From NCBI GenBank assembly GCA_002118135.1, contig BDIU01000127.1, positions 124,001 through 188,000 of the forward strand: DNA of 64,000 bases, given 5' to 3'. Position 1 is the stretch's first letter. Every line of letters begins with the position of its first letter. Position numbers and translations under genes: made by a program. Shown piece by piece: positions 31,417-43,600 of this stretch. Origin of the DNA: Trebouxia sp. TZW2008. Lineage: Eukaryota; Chlorophyta; Trebouxiophyceae; Trebouxiales; Trebouxiaceae. The notes beneath the pieces are model-generated. The model was given only the letters and a program-made list of their open reading frames with translations. It ran no database searches and was not told the origin of the DNA.

Positions 31417-31713
31417 TCAGCTGCAGGGTCTCAGCACAATCTTGACTGTTTCTGACTTGCCATCAGGCATCTCAGGGTCACCAAAGACCCTGAGCCCTGA
31501 AGCGGCGCTCATTTTCAGTTGCAGCAACTTGAGCTTTGCTGTCCCCTCGGCACTGAGAGCAGCTAGACAGCTTATTGCAAGGTCTCGCAAAATGATCGTA
31601 ACGCCTGCCTTGATTGCGCGGGAAGTCGGAAGTCGAGGCAGCAATGACGTACCAAAGTCATCGTTCAAGCAGCTGCTTAAGGTGATAGCTTCAAATACCC
31701 CTTTAGTGGGCAT
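31417..31713 (-). CDS. possible small protein upstream of the receptor cyclase
   Basis: ATG at 31713, stop at 31417, 98 residues, ending 21 bp before the receptor cyclase ATG. It reads MPTKGVFEAITLSSCLNDDF at the start and FGDPEMPDGKSETVKIV near the end. The open frame continues upstream without a stop to about 31890. I do not recognise a family. It may be a small gene, an alternative first exon or leader of the receptor cyclase, or chance. Overlap of the longer frame with the start of the divergent pathogen-related gene argues for the short form if any. Confidence 0.3.
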   Translation of the reverse strand: MPTKGVFEAITLSSCLNDDFGTSLLPRLPTSRAIKAGVTIILRDLAISCLAALSAEGTAKLKLLQLKMSAASGLRVFGDPEMPDGKSETVKIVLRPCS

Positions 31714-31851
31714 GGACAGGCGCACATAGTCCCTGTACAGAGAAGTATTGCTGGTAGTGCTGACTTTGTTGCGAGCGCGTGCGGTGCTCTTTGAACAAAG
31801 TCTTTTATCTACCAATCTGAGCTGCGTTGCCCTAGCGTACACTTGCGACGT

Positions 31852-34079
31852 ATGACTGACGAGGCCCAATCTAGTGAGCAGCAAGGGCAATCACGGACCG
31901 AAAGTGATGCTGCCATCGAAGCTTCCTCGGCAGCCCCTGTGACTATGCCAGACTACCTTCTTGAGCCCAATGCTGTGCTGCTTGATAAGTGCGAGTGGCG
32001 CCATAACCAGGTGGTTCTCGTGGCAACGCCTCTGCTTTGCCTGAACAGCGTATCAAAAGCTTGTACTTGCTCCTGAGCAGCACAGCAGTGATCAGCAGTC
32101 TCTCTTGCTTATGACATCATATAAGCTGCGTCCGAGTCTTGTCTGTACATAATGTCAAATCTGGACTGCTGCAGGTGCCTGATTACAGCAAAGCAAATGC
32201 AAATTACTTGGCAGGTGGCAAAAAGTGTTGTTTGCTGATAGCATCTTCAAACCTGTAGTTGCCACTACACAACAGTTTGGCATCAATGTGGCTGCAGGGC
32301 GAACCATTGTGCATACGCCTGGTTCATTGGAGGACGTTGTTTCAAACCTTACAAAGAACTGGGAGAAGGAGGTGTCTTACAAGACCAAAGTAGAGGATTT
32401 CCGCACCATTGATGTCGAGTAGGCTTGCTAACGATGTTCTTGTACTGCTGTAGTGATGCACAGCATGTGCAGCCTTGCCTGAAACTCATTCAATCCATGC
32501 TTGCAGGGCATATACATTTTCAGTTAATGGAGGCGTGAAAAGAGGGCTGGAAGAGATGCTTGTGGTGAGAATTCAATGCCCTGTTTGGGTACACAAGTTG
32601 TCTGCACTGGTTGTGCCCGAAAGGGCAGCATGGGATGCGTTGTCTGCACCTTCACTGATGTTCACTTGTCATGCATGATCAGTGGCATGCAGAACCTACT
32701 GACCCATTGACAGCCTCATTGAGCAGACATTCACACGACTCTTGTCATGTGTCATGGCTTCTGCAGCTTGAGTTGCGGAGGTTGTTTGTGAGGCCAGTCA
32801 CTCAGTGAGATGTGATGACACATGCAGATCGGCACCTACAGTGCGCTCATTGGTGATCAAGCCTTCTTTTGTTCAAGCAAGCTAAGTAAGGGTCATTTGC
32901 TTGACACAGCAATGAACACATCTGGTTGGCACAATGTGTGCACACAGACTGTAAAGGCATGCAACATCAAGGATGCACAGTACTAATATTCCGTGGACTT
33001 TATGAGTTGCAAGTGCAATGTAAGCCGTGTCAGGGGCAAGAGCCTGCTATTGCCTGATAGTGTCTCAACAAGCACACATGAAAGCTCAACAGCTTATCAA
33101 AACGCCAACTGCCACCAACTTATGCTCATCTGCCCATTGTTGTCAGCCTATTGCGTAAGATATGTCTCAGCAAGCAAGTGAAGTCCCACCATCAGCAAAG
33201 TCGTGTTTAGGAACGAAAGGCTGCCATCCTTGCAGCACAGACTGCCACAGTCCATGCACAGTGCAAACTTGTCAGTACTTTGACATCCCTATTGCCTTTT
33301 GTTGCAGCGTTTGAGGATTCCCACAAGACATTCAGAAGAAGTCTGACAGAAGGCTTCTCCTGGGAAGTGCTGGAGGTCTGGTCAGGGTGAGCGCAAAGTG
33401 CAATGCAATGTGAATCATGCAAAGCAATGTTAATGCATTGGATTGCACAATGCTTGCTCTCAATCCTGACAGTGCCAGTTGACACCAGCTGTGCTAAGCT
33501 TCAGGGCTGGCACTAGCAGTCACTGCAACAGTGCACCCCGTAAAACTGCCCAAGTTTTAAATGCAAAATGTCCATAGTTGAGTTGGTGCATGCAGGCCTC
33601 CAAAGGTCGCCTTCAAATGGAGACACTGGGGCAGAATGACAGGGCCCTTGACATGTCCCCTGCACAATGGCCTGCGAATGGTTGCTCAGCCCACTGGGGA
33701 GGTGGTTTCAATGACAGGGGTTGCATACTGCACTCTCAGCGACAAGTTCCAGATTCAAAATCTGGAAGTTTACTTTGACCAGAATGAGCCCATGGCCTCA
33801 ATGGTCAAGCAGAACACCAGCTCACTTGGCTTGCCTGTAAAAGGCAAAACTGCTGGAGGGGTTGATGTGGAGTTGAAGGCTGCACCTCCGCAAGGACAGG
33901 CAGCGCCCGAGAGAAGGAAGCTGATTGCAAGGGACAACAGCAACAGCAATGTGACAGACGTTAAGCGTTCTGTACAGAAAGCCCAGGTTGAGAAGCAGTA
34001 CAAGGAGCCTGAAGAGAATGCCGCATCTGGCAAAGGCATTTTGGGCAGCCTGTGGGGTATGCTAGGGTCGGGCTCCTGA
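31852..34079 (+). CDS. pathogen-related protein, SnoaL-like (NTF2 fold)
   Basis: Homologue of the plant pathogen-related protein family, SnoaL-like proteins of unknown reaction. Exon 1 (ATG 31852) ends at CEWRHNQ. About 32175-32214 gives VPDYSKANANY, parallel to the plant WRHGAPPNYD block. About 32276-32420 gives GRTIVHTPGSLEDVVSNLTK and NWEKEVSYKTKVEDFRTID. About 32503 gives YTFSVNGG, and about 32826 gives IGTYSALIGD. About 33298-33389 gives HKTFRRSLTEGFSWEVLEVW, and about 33597-34079 gives FKWRHWGRMTGP and then a Lys/Gln/Ala-rich tail ending GSLWGMLGSGS. The last part extends beyond the usual plant length. The junction after VPDYSKANANY does not stay in frame with the simplest splice, so that exon end is approximate. 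Confidence 0.85.
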
Positions 34080-34721
34080 TTTGAGTTTTGCTATCTGAGC
34101 ACACCCCGATATCTCTGATCTGCCACCACAATCTCGGCAGAGATCTTGTGAGCACAGTGACTACATCTTTTAGCACCTGTCGATGCCTTTTCAATGTGGC
34201 CTTTGTCATTACACCATGTGTTGCTTTCGCATGAACATTCCATTTGCGTTTTAGCTTGCTTGGCAGGTGAATGACATTTGAGCTATGATCACCCTCTGTG
34301 TGACAGCTCACGAATGTCCTTAAGTGTACAATTCCCTTCGCTGAGTCAGATGGGTGTTGAGTTTGCAGCTCGTTAAGTCAAGTTCACATCTATTGAATGC
34401 ATGCTTGGTTTGCTGAGGCTGCAATTCTGCGTGGAACATCTAATAGATGATGTCCACTTGCCTTGCATAGGGCTTGTGTGTTGCTAAACATGACATAGCA
34501 AACGTTTTGAATGAGAGCGAACGTCAACTCAAAAGCGAATGGCTCCACAAGACATTACAAGGCATCTCAATCATGGAACGCTACTTACATAGTGTCAAGT
34601 ATAGGGCGTACATGCCTGCACCATGGGTACCGTGCGTCTTCAACGTTTGCACTTGCCTTGGTGTGCACATTGATGAATTCAGCCAAATACAGCTGATGGC
34701 ATGCAGAGGCATATGCTTGAG
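34080..34721. other. convergent 3' region
   Basis: About 640 bp between the stop codons of the pathogen-related gene (+) and the Lin0512 gene (-). No exon or repeat is recognised; it presumably holds both 3' UTRs. Confidence 0.5.
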
Positions 34722-35539
34722 TCAGTAGCCCACAGTGACTGCTGCAACTGCTATGAGCATGTCATCATTTTTGTCCCCTAGCTCAGGTATAGCTATTCCG
34801 CTGTTGCAGCAAAGACCTCCCTCAACAACCTGCAGGATGCAGAAGTCTTGAGCGTTGCCATGCTAGCATTGACAGCATTTGCAGCAGGTTGACTGCTAAA
34901 CAAGGCGCTCAATACCTCAAATTCGGTTTGTCCATATGGGAAGACTTTCTTGACTGCCTCTAGGTCAACTGTGTTCTGCACATAGCCTGACTTCAGCTAC
35001 TTTGTATTATCAAAATAATGTGTGAAAGCGTCTGTGACGTGACCTACCGGGTGAGGTGTGCCAATCTTGACTTTGAGCTTCAGGCCGTTGCGGCCCCCGG
35101 GCACAAGACGTTCCACGCTTGGTATGCTGTTGAATTCAATGGCGTTGCGACACGCACGAACAACGGCCTTCTGTGACAAGCATCACCCACTTTGTGCTTG
35201 CAACAACGGGATAATTACATGAGAGAGCCTTCCAGCGTCGTCAGCCAGAACTCTCACGGTCGCGTTCTGTCCATGCTGATCGCAACCAAATCCGGACTCT
35301 ACAAACAGCACCTGTAATCGCACGACCTTGAGTGCTATACATCACTGCAGCAAGTTCAATGCATAGCTGTGCAGCACCTGCTCAAGTTGGCCCATATCGT
35401 CATGAGAAGCCTTTGCTCTTACTGGCTTTATGCTACTGGTGCGAGATGCGCGCCGTAGTCGGCAGCTTAAACCTTCGAGGCTTCTGTCGCGTGTAGCCCG
35501 GGCTGATACGATGTGGGGACGCAATCTCGCGCAAAGCAT
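34722..35539 (-). CDS. Lin0512-family protein with N-terminal leader
   Basis: Conserved family of unknown function found in bacteria, fungi, algae and plants. Complete model, all introns phase 0: exons 35539-35378, 35311-35219, 35170-35048, 34975-34916 and 34829-34722 (stop TGA), giving 181 residues. After an Arg/Ser-rich leader of about 50 residues comes VLFVESGFGCDQHGQNATV. It is followed by KAVVRACRNAIEFNSIPSVE and VPGGRNGLKLKVKIGTP, VDLEAVKKVFPYG, and the closing VVEGGLCCNSGIAIPELGDK and AVAAVTVG. The GxGxDxHGQ, AIxxNS, KxxxG and VFPYG blocks are the family hallmarks. The leader suggests import into an organelle. Introns are 48-86 nt. Confidence 0.9.
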
Positions 35540-36348
35540 TGCAGCTGCATTGCAGGCTGCGTTGCTTTGCTGTAGTTTTGCTGTGTATACACTGGCACAT
35601 TGTCGCAGAGGAGGAGATCAAGCGTTTTGTTGGAAGAATTTCATGCATTTGTGCATGACATGTGTACATTGACGCTTGGCAGCGCCAGCCCTTACTTTAG
35701 GTCACACATGGATTCGCATGTACCCATCAGAACAGCTGACAGAAGTCAAGGTGATCGGTGTGTACACCCACAACAGCCAGCTCAATGTATGAGCACATGC
35801 AGTTCAACCGTTGAAGATCAGGTTCAACCAACGGTTAATCAGGCATCAATCTGTCTGCAAGAGTTGGTGAAGCAGATAGCTTCGCATGGTCCACTTGTGC
35901 GGGGCCACTGAAAGGATCTCAGAGCAAGACGACCAGCCGGGGCACCTCAGGAGCCCTTGAGTATACTGTCATGAATTTTAACGCATTAAGCATGGGGGTG
36001 AATTCAAACCTAGCATGAATTGTGATAATCTTAGCATGACAGAATTTTCCCGATGACATATATCTCACATTACTGTAGCACGTCTGGGACTGCAGGGCTA
36101 AGGTCTTTGGGATCATGACGCTGTCTGACAGACATGCAAGATGCAAGTTGCAGCCATACGAGGGGGCTTGAAAGTCAAATTTTCCATTGCAGGCTGCTAG
36201 AGGAAGTTGCAGTGTTGACAACCTGCCAATTGATGCCACGCCAACAGCGCAATCGCATTCATGACAGCAGTGCTAACGCTGAAACCCTTGGAACAGCAGT
36301 TTTTCTCTTATGCAGGCACTAGGACCACAAGTCCGCCCTTGATGGCTA
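35540..36348. other. region upstream of the Lin0512 gene, downstream of prefoldin 5
   Basis: No recognisable coding exon. Plus-strand open frames at 35600-35911 and 36134-36322 have no family features and no convincing start context. Presumably it contains the Lin0512 promoter and the 3' UTR of prefoldin 5. Confidence 0.4.
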
Positions 36349-37051
36349 CTAGCTTGATTGCTGCGCTGCTTGTGCTGCCTGTATCTTGCCTTGTAGCATC
36401 TGATTTACCATTGTAAGCTGCTGATTCTTCTCTTTGATCACCTGCACCACACCATGACAGCTCGTTGGATGCCACCGGCACTGCAATCTTATGAACATCA
36501 GACCATTGAGCCTCCAAGTCATGCTGCACCTGGCCAATCTTGTCCAGATTTTCTTTCAGCATGTTGACTTTGCGTCTACAATAGTCAACGCCCTGATCTG
36601 GTGTCCTCTGCAGGGTTTGAACATAGACAGGTGTCAAGTCTGCACGAGCAGAAAGCTCTGCAATTGCTGCAAGGCTATAGCAATGATTTTACCTCAGCGA
36701 AATAGCCTGTTCCAATGTCAAGCAAAATGGACTCATGACTTGCCAGCTGTCCAGTCACATACACAGCTGATGTTAAGGGCAGCAGCATTGGCTGATCTGC
36801 AATTTGCACATGGCTTGTACATTTCTTCCCGACTGACTCAAAAATGAGCATGCAAGTGCAAAAAGAAGTGCACCTTCTTGCTGTTCTGCTAGCTGCTCTA
36901 ACGCTCGACCTGAACTTCCGTATTCTCCAGCAGCCCTTTGCAACGCAACGCTGCTCTGAGCAAGATTGTTGATTTCATTTTCGATCTGCTCTTGGACTGA
37001 TTGCAGCTGGCGCGGCTCAAGGCTAGAGATGTCCACTTGCTTTGGCGGCAT
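36349..37051 (-). CDS. PFD5: prefoldin subunit 5
   Basis: Alpha-type subunit of the prefoldin hexamer, which hands nascent actin and tubulin to the CCT chaperonin. Exon 1 (ATG 37051) begins MPPKQVDISSLEPRQLQSVQ and forms the first coiled coil. About 36790-36692 gives LLPLTSAVYVTGQLAS and ILLDIGTGYFAE, the double beta-hairpin block. About 36605-36540 gives DYCRRKVNMLKENLDKI. The last exon gives EKNQQLTMVNQMLQGKIQAA and stop TAG at 36349, the second coiled coil. This order and spacing match eukaryotic PFD5 (about 150 residues). Junctions of the third exon are approximate. Confidence 0.92.
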
Positions 37052-37669
37052 GGCGGCCTGCCCAGCTTTGTGCAGCAGCGGTCAGTGCGCAATGCAGGCG
37101 CTCAACAGTTGATGCTGCACGTCAAATCGCCACCCGGCAGCTACAATGGTGCCGCGGATCTTGCAGCACTGATCAGTTGAGCGCCGAGTCGTCGAGTTCA
37201 CTGCCACAACGTTGCGTACAACCAAGATAGCTCTGCTTGGAATTGAGTATGCGATCGAGGGGTGAGAGCCCTCCTGAAGCCATCGCCCCCCTTGTTTGCA
37301 TGAGGTTCTGCCACACCCTAGTAATGCCACGAAACCCTACACGAACCCTGACAGAAGATGTACGGGTCATCTGCCAGGCGAGCTCTTGCCTCGTGGGATA
37401 GAACGCGTCGAGTCGGATCTGTACATTTCCCTTGCGCTACAGAATTTTAATACATATTTGCAGTGTGTACATGGTCGCAGCGGCCAAAGTTTCCTTGTCT
37501 TGATTGGAGTGCAGCTGCTAGACAGTGAGTCGTTGGTCGTGGTCTCACAACTAGCATGATTGCTGCACAGCAAAGTATCACAGGCAATCTGTAACACGGT
37601 AAGCCTTGTAAAGGAGAGCAGGCAAAAGGTTGCGGCAAACTGTTGGCTTTGTGAACTTATTTGACCACC
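37052..37669. promoter_or_regulatory. divergent promoter interval (prefoldin 5 / RING-FYVE-SYLF)
   Basis: About 620 bp between two head-to-head start codons. No core element was assigned with confidence. Open frames within it on both strands show no family signal. Confidence 0.4.
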
Positions 37670-40600
37670 ATGTCACTGCTTGCTGCAGAGATGAACGGCA
37701 ATGCTACACCCGTGTGCTCTATATGCTGCGACACTCTTGGCAAGTATGGTGGGCCCGTGACATTGCCGTGCGGTGAGTGCAGCGCGCGGGCCAGCATGTT
37801 TGTCATGTCAGCTCAAACCTTTGCCTCAAGTAGAGTCTGTCACCTTTCAGCAGCAAGTTGAAAGATCTGACCAGTGTTTGGCCTTTTAGCAACTCATCGA
37901 GCAGCTCCATGTGTTGCAGGCCACAATGGCTGCCTACAATGCATGGCAACTGTGCGGCGCAGCAAGTCAGAATGTCCACTGTGTCGGCGGGCCATTCCAC
38001 CTTCCACAGATCTTGTGATAAACAGGGAGCTACGTGACCTGGTGTCGCTAGCCTCTGCCCTGCACACTGTGGATCAGGATGGCTGGGAAGCAGTGACCAG
38101 CAATAATGTGCTAGCCAAGTCGCGCAAACTGTCAGCAGATTCAGAGGATACTGATGTACCTCTTGTACCAACAGCGCCCCCTGTACATGTATCATTAAGC
38201 ACTGTCCTACAAGGCGGTGGAGATTTGCTGTCCCTGGAGCCACCCACCTGGCTGCCTGATAGCCACGCTCAGACCTGTGGAAATTGCCAGCAGCCATTCA
38301 TGTGCGTCCTGCAGTCATCACTACTGCTTTTGCAGCGCAACATGCCTGTTTGCACAGTGCAATGCAGCTTGCAACCTGCAGCCTACATTTATGCTCTTGT
38401 AGCGCAACATGCTCATTTGCGCTGCATAGTGTAGCTTGCGTCTGCTGTGTTCTCAAAGTGCAACAGCTCATTTGCGCAAGGCAATGTAGCTTGCATGCTG
38501 CTGTTTGACAGCAAGCTCTGCATACGCCTGGGCAATATCTCAGAGGCTTGTTGGCAACCTGTCTTGCTGGCAAAGCAACTGCCAACAGTTGCTCACAAAC
38601 TTCTCTGATACTGTCCAGCTCACACAGAGCTTGCTTGCTAATGGTTCAGTCTGAACATGGCAGATCCAGACCGGCTGCTGCTGATCATGTGCACTATACA
38701 GCATTGAGCAACATGGCAGGACCAGCACAAATTATCTGTAATGCAGCTCTTGCAGTCTCAAGTGATGTTCAGCAACCCAGCAGATTCACTTGTGTACGTT
38801 GCCTTGGGCTACAGGTTGCAAGCCTGTTTGATGCGTGTCCTTGCCTCACATCGCCGTGACTGCCAGCATCCCCATGATGCAGATACCATGGCCTAGCATG
38901 CCTGTCTTGAGCAAGTTCTATGCATGTTGCTGTTGTTGCTGGAAAGCACTGCTTTCATCTTTGCCCTTTCTCTTGTGCCGATTCTGCATCTGCCTCATGC
39001 TCCTTGTCACGCTTTTAAAGCAGAGTCTTATGCATACTGTTGTTGTTGCTGCAGAGCACTGCGGCGCTCACGGCATCACTGCAGACTGTGCGGCGGCATC
39101 TTCTGTGCAGCATGCACATCCAAGGCTCTGCTGCTACCGCCCAAATTTCAGGAGAAGCAGCCAAAGCGGCTTTGTGACCCATGTGCAGAGCTGCTAGAGC
39201 CGCTTCAACCCTTCCTAGCAGGTGCTGAATACTGCAAGCTCATTGAACCCTTCACAGTCATGCAGTCACTGTTGCAAAGATTCAAGCTGTCGGCAGCAAG
39301 TGTGCAATCCTGCTGAGGGCTGTCTGCAGCACTTTGCATGCTCAAACTTTAATGACGTTTTGCAGTTCAGTGCATTGCCACTCTTGTTGATGCATGCTGT
39401 AGCCGTTGACATCTGTAGACAATCTTCTGCTGACACAGGCACTATAGCACAAGCAGTGAGGCCAGCTGTTCATGATGTGACTGACGGCAGCGTCATGCGC
39501 TCATGGCTCAACAGCCCATTGAGCAGTGGCCTGGAGTCGGACATCTACAAGGCCACCAACATCCTAAACAGCTTTGCCCAAGTGGGCTCACTGCAACCAG
39601 AGAAGGGCATCCCTGCAGCTGTCCTGCAAGGCGCTGCTGGCTTTGCCATTCTATCAGTGGTCAAGGTTGGTTGCTTTCCCTTCATTGCCCTGCTACTGGT
39701 GATGGAATTTGTTTGCATGCCCATGAACATGTGTCAGCTGGTGAATCTGTGTGGAACTGCAACTGCAGCAAAGGGAGAAAGTAGAGATTCATTATCAGGA
39801 CACTTGCTACAAGGACATTCTTCATGAATGACTACTGCACGTGGGAATCAATCTCTGCATTCAGAGTGCAGTAGAATCTGTGAATAAGGACAGTTGGATC
39901 ATAAGGCCAATCTTGATAGCCAAAACAGTCACTAAGAAATACAGTTACTTTATCTGATCCATGCAGGTCGGCTTTGGGTGGAGTGCTGCCTTGGGGTCAG
40001 GCCTGGTGGTAGTCAGAGGAGAAGAAGGTGATTGGTCACCTCCCTCAGCTCTGGACATGGTGTCTCTGGGTTGGGGACTGCAAGCTGGTGGTGCACTCCA
40101 TGACCTACTGATCGTTCTGCGCAACAGGCAAGCCACGTCAGTTGTGACACTGTACGTTTGCCAACTTCATATTCAGCCTTACATTCAACACTTTCTCAGC
40201 CCTGGACATGGTGCCTGTGGGTTGGGGACTGCAGGCTGGTGGTGCACTCCATGATTTGCTCATATTGTGTGCAACAGGCAAGTCATGTCGGCTGTCCCAC
40301 TGAGTGTTTGTCATCATGAAGTCATATTCAGCACTGGCTCAGCTCTGGACATGATGTCAGTGGGTTGGGGACTGCAGGCTGGTGGTGCACCCCATGACCT
40401 ACTGATTGTTTTGCGCAACAGGCAAGTCATCTGCTCTCTCACCTTGCATGTCTGCCATTCCTTCATTACACTGATTCTAGATGTGTGCTAGACAGGTTCA
40501 GCAGCTCGCTGTCTGCCATTCCAAAGCTGCAATCTCACAATGTATCTTTGACATGTCTAAACACCATGGACACTTACAAGACCTGTACGTTGTACCGCAA

Positions 40601-43600
40601 CACACAGTCTAAGGCAGCAGCAGTCGGCCAAAGGGGCAGGCAGGCTGATGCCTTTATGTGTCTGCTGCTTATGCCACACCTTGAACCCTGTTGTTTTTTG
40701 TTGCAGGGCTGCAGTACAGGCTTTTTGAAGCAACATTCATTGTGGGGTGGGGGACAATGTGAGCTTGACAGCAGGCCCAGTGGGTAGGCAGGCTGACACC
40801 AACAAGTATCTCTTTGTTTCTGTCTGCTTTTGATTTCATACCCCTGTTCTGGCATCGCAGGGCTGCAGTACAGGCGTTCTGTGGCAACATCCATTGTGGG
40901 GTGGGGGGCAATGTGAGCCTGGCAGTGGGTCCAGTGGGCAGGCAGGCTGATGCCAACATGCGCCTGGGCAGGAGCGGGGCAGCAGTCTGCTACTCCTACT
41001 CTTGCAGCAAAGGAGCTTACATCGGTAAGCATAAGAAAGCATAGAAATAGCCATTTGTAGGTGTCACATCAAAGCATGCTTGATTTACAACATGCTGTCT
41101 GCTGGCAGCTATGCCTGGGCAGGAGGGCGCGCACAGTTTGCTATCATTTCTTGCAGCACAGGAGCCCACATTGATGCATAGCCTCATGGGGTTGGCCACA
41201 AGAGTACCCTGTGGCAGGTCTCAACGACAGATCATGCGTCATTCACAACGCAGCATCTGCTGGCTTACATGCCATGGCACAAGCACCACTGTGTCATTGC
41301 ACCTTTGCAACAGGCCAGTAGACAAAAGCGGCTGAGCTTGATGCACTCAGCTTGCTAGCCTCTCAAAAGATTAGGCTGCTGTCAAGGGTATGTTGAGTCC
41401 GAAATCAAAGACAACGCTGGCATGCATTTGAGGTAGGCCAGCCATCAAAGTGTTGTCGGCTTTGGTGTCTTCATCTCATGGCCTGTGTCTGCCGAAGCAT
41501 ACTTGAGGCTCTCTGCGCGACATGTCTGTAAGGCCAAGAGCATTGCCAGGTGCGTGTACTTGAGGCAGCAAGTGACTGGTCTCAAGAACCTACACATCAA
41601 GTCTAGCCCAATATCTAGAAGCTACCAAAGAAGCCCTTTGTGAGGGGCTTGTTTAGTAGCTTCATGAGTGTGGTCAAGTGCTGCCTCAAGTGTGAGCACC
41701 TGGCATTGCTGTTGGCCTGACAGAGGTCATCTCATAGCAGTCCCCACTGCTCATTTGCAAGGTCTTCTGCTGCAATCTTCTGCAGGTGCAAGTGCTTGAC
41801 ATGTAAGGCAAACATTTTTTCTGCAAGTTTGATGCTGTGATTAGTCTCCTTCAAGCATGCTCTTCTGCATTTTTGCTCAAGCAGCATTACCAAGACGGCT
41901 ATCGATGCCTGCAGCCGACGCCAAGATCTTCATCTTCACCTTGCAGGCACATTGCATGCATTGACGTCCCATGAAAGTGTGTTGATGGTGTGGTAGGTAA
42001 GCTGCCTTTGCAGGCAGTTTCTGGTGAGCAGACACCTGCACCTGTCAAACAGGCTGGTATTGGTTTGTAACGCTATGGCAGGCGGTGATGCTGTACAGCT
42101 GTGCAGGGAATGTATGCTTGAATCTGGTGCCTGCTCAGCAGACATTGTTGCACGTCTGACAGACTGGTTGTTTCTGACAGCATACCACACTGCAAGGCTG
42201 CTAGGCCACCTGCACCTCAAGCACAACCAGACGACAGGAGCTGCATCTGCCTGCTATAATTGTTATAATTCCTGTATCACAATGCCAGCGACAACTCAGT
42301 CAAGCTTTCCAAAGCATTTAGACAGGTTGCGGGTGATGCACCTAGCGCACAAGTGCAAAGCTGCTCAACAGCAGCATCTGTATCTTTGCTGCATGCACAG
42401 ATGACATCACTGGCCTTTGCCTCAGGCATTGCTCTGTTAACAGTGCCCTGGGCAGTGTTGGTTGAGCAGTGCTTCTGGCACAAGCCATTGAAAGGCATCT
42501 GTACAGCCCATACAGTATATTGCTGCTCCTGCGCTGCTATATGACTGCCAATTCAGCCATGCAATGCTGTTTGTGCACTCAGGGCTGAGGTGCACAAACA
42601 CTTAAAAAGCAGCTTTGGCATGGCAGCTGCATGCACCAATTGAATCATTGGCATCTGTCAGAGCAGCTGCTCTGTCAACAGGGCACTGATTACAAGATAA
42701 TGCATTCGGCACATAGGCCGTAGACAGACATCTGTACACTCCATACGCTGCTCTGCTGCTCATGTGCTGCTTTGTGACTGGCAATTGAGCCATGCAACGC
42801 TGATGTTGCATTTAAGGGCATGAGTGCACAAATGCTTGGTAGCAGCCTTTGTAATGGCAGCTGCATGCACAGATGGTGTCATTGACCTCTGTCCTGGTCA
42901 TTGCTCTGTCAACAGGGCACAAATCACAGTGCAATGACACAGGCCAAAGGAAGGCATCTGTACAGCCCATACAGACCGTTGCTGCTCATGTGCTGCCTTA
43001 TGACCACTGATCAAGCCATGGTATGGCTGACCATGTTGATTGTGTGATGTGTCAGTGTAGAGCCTCCAGTGCGGGGAGCACTCTGGTTTTGGCTGCATGC
43101 AATGTCAAGCCTTGCTGCAGGTACTGGGCACCTGAATGCTCTTAGCAATGCAAGCTGTAAAGAGTTGTGCCCATAACAGTGCACCAGATTCAGTGCTTGC
43201 AGAGTGTCCCAAAATGTGACTCACACATGCAATCAATCCTGTTGCAAACTGCTCTAGTCCTGTTTGTGGGCATTCTCTCACTTTTTGGTCCACGTTGCCT
43301 TGACAAAGAGTCGTGTCAACACTGGTACCTTTGCCTTTTGCAGGGGTTTCTGTGGAGGGCACGCTCATCACAACACGTGACAGGGCCAACCAGGACTTCT
43401 ATGGGCGAGCCCTCACTGCTAAGCAGCTGCTCATGGGGGGTACAGTGACCCCTCCTACGGCCGGCAAGCACCTGTATGCAGCTCTGCATCAACTCATGGA
43501 CCGTGTGGAAAAGCCTCAATCTGCTCTTGCAGCCAGCAGGTGGGTTGGCATCAAAACGCCACAGTGCGAGCTATTGGTCTGCAATGCATGTTGTTCTGCC

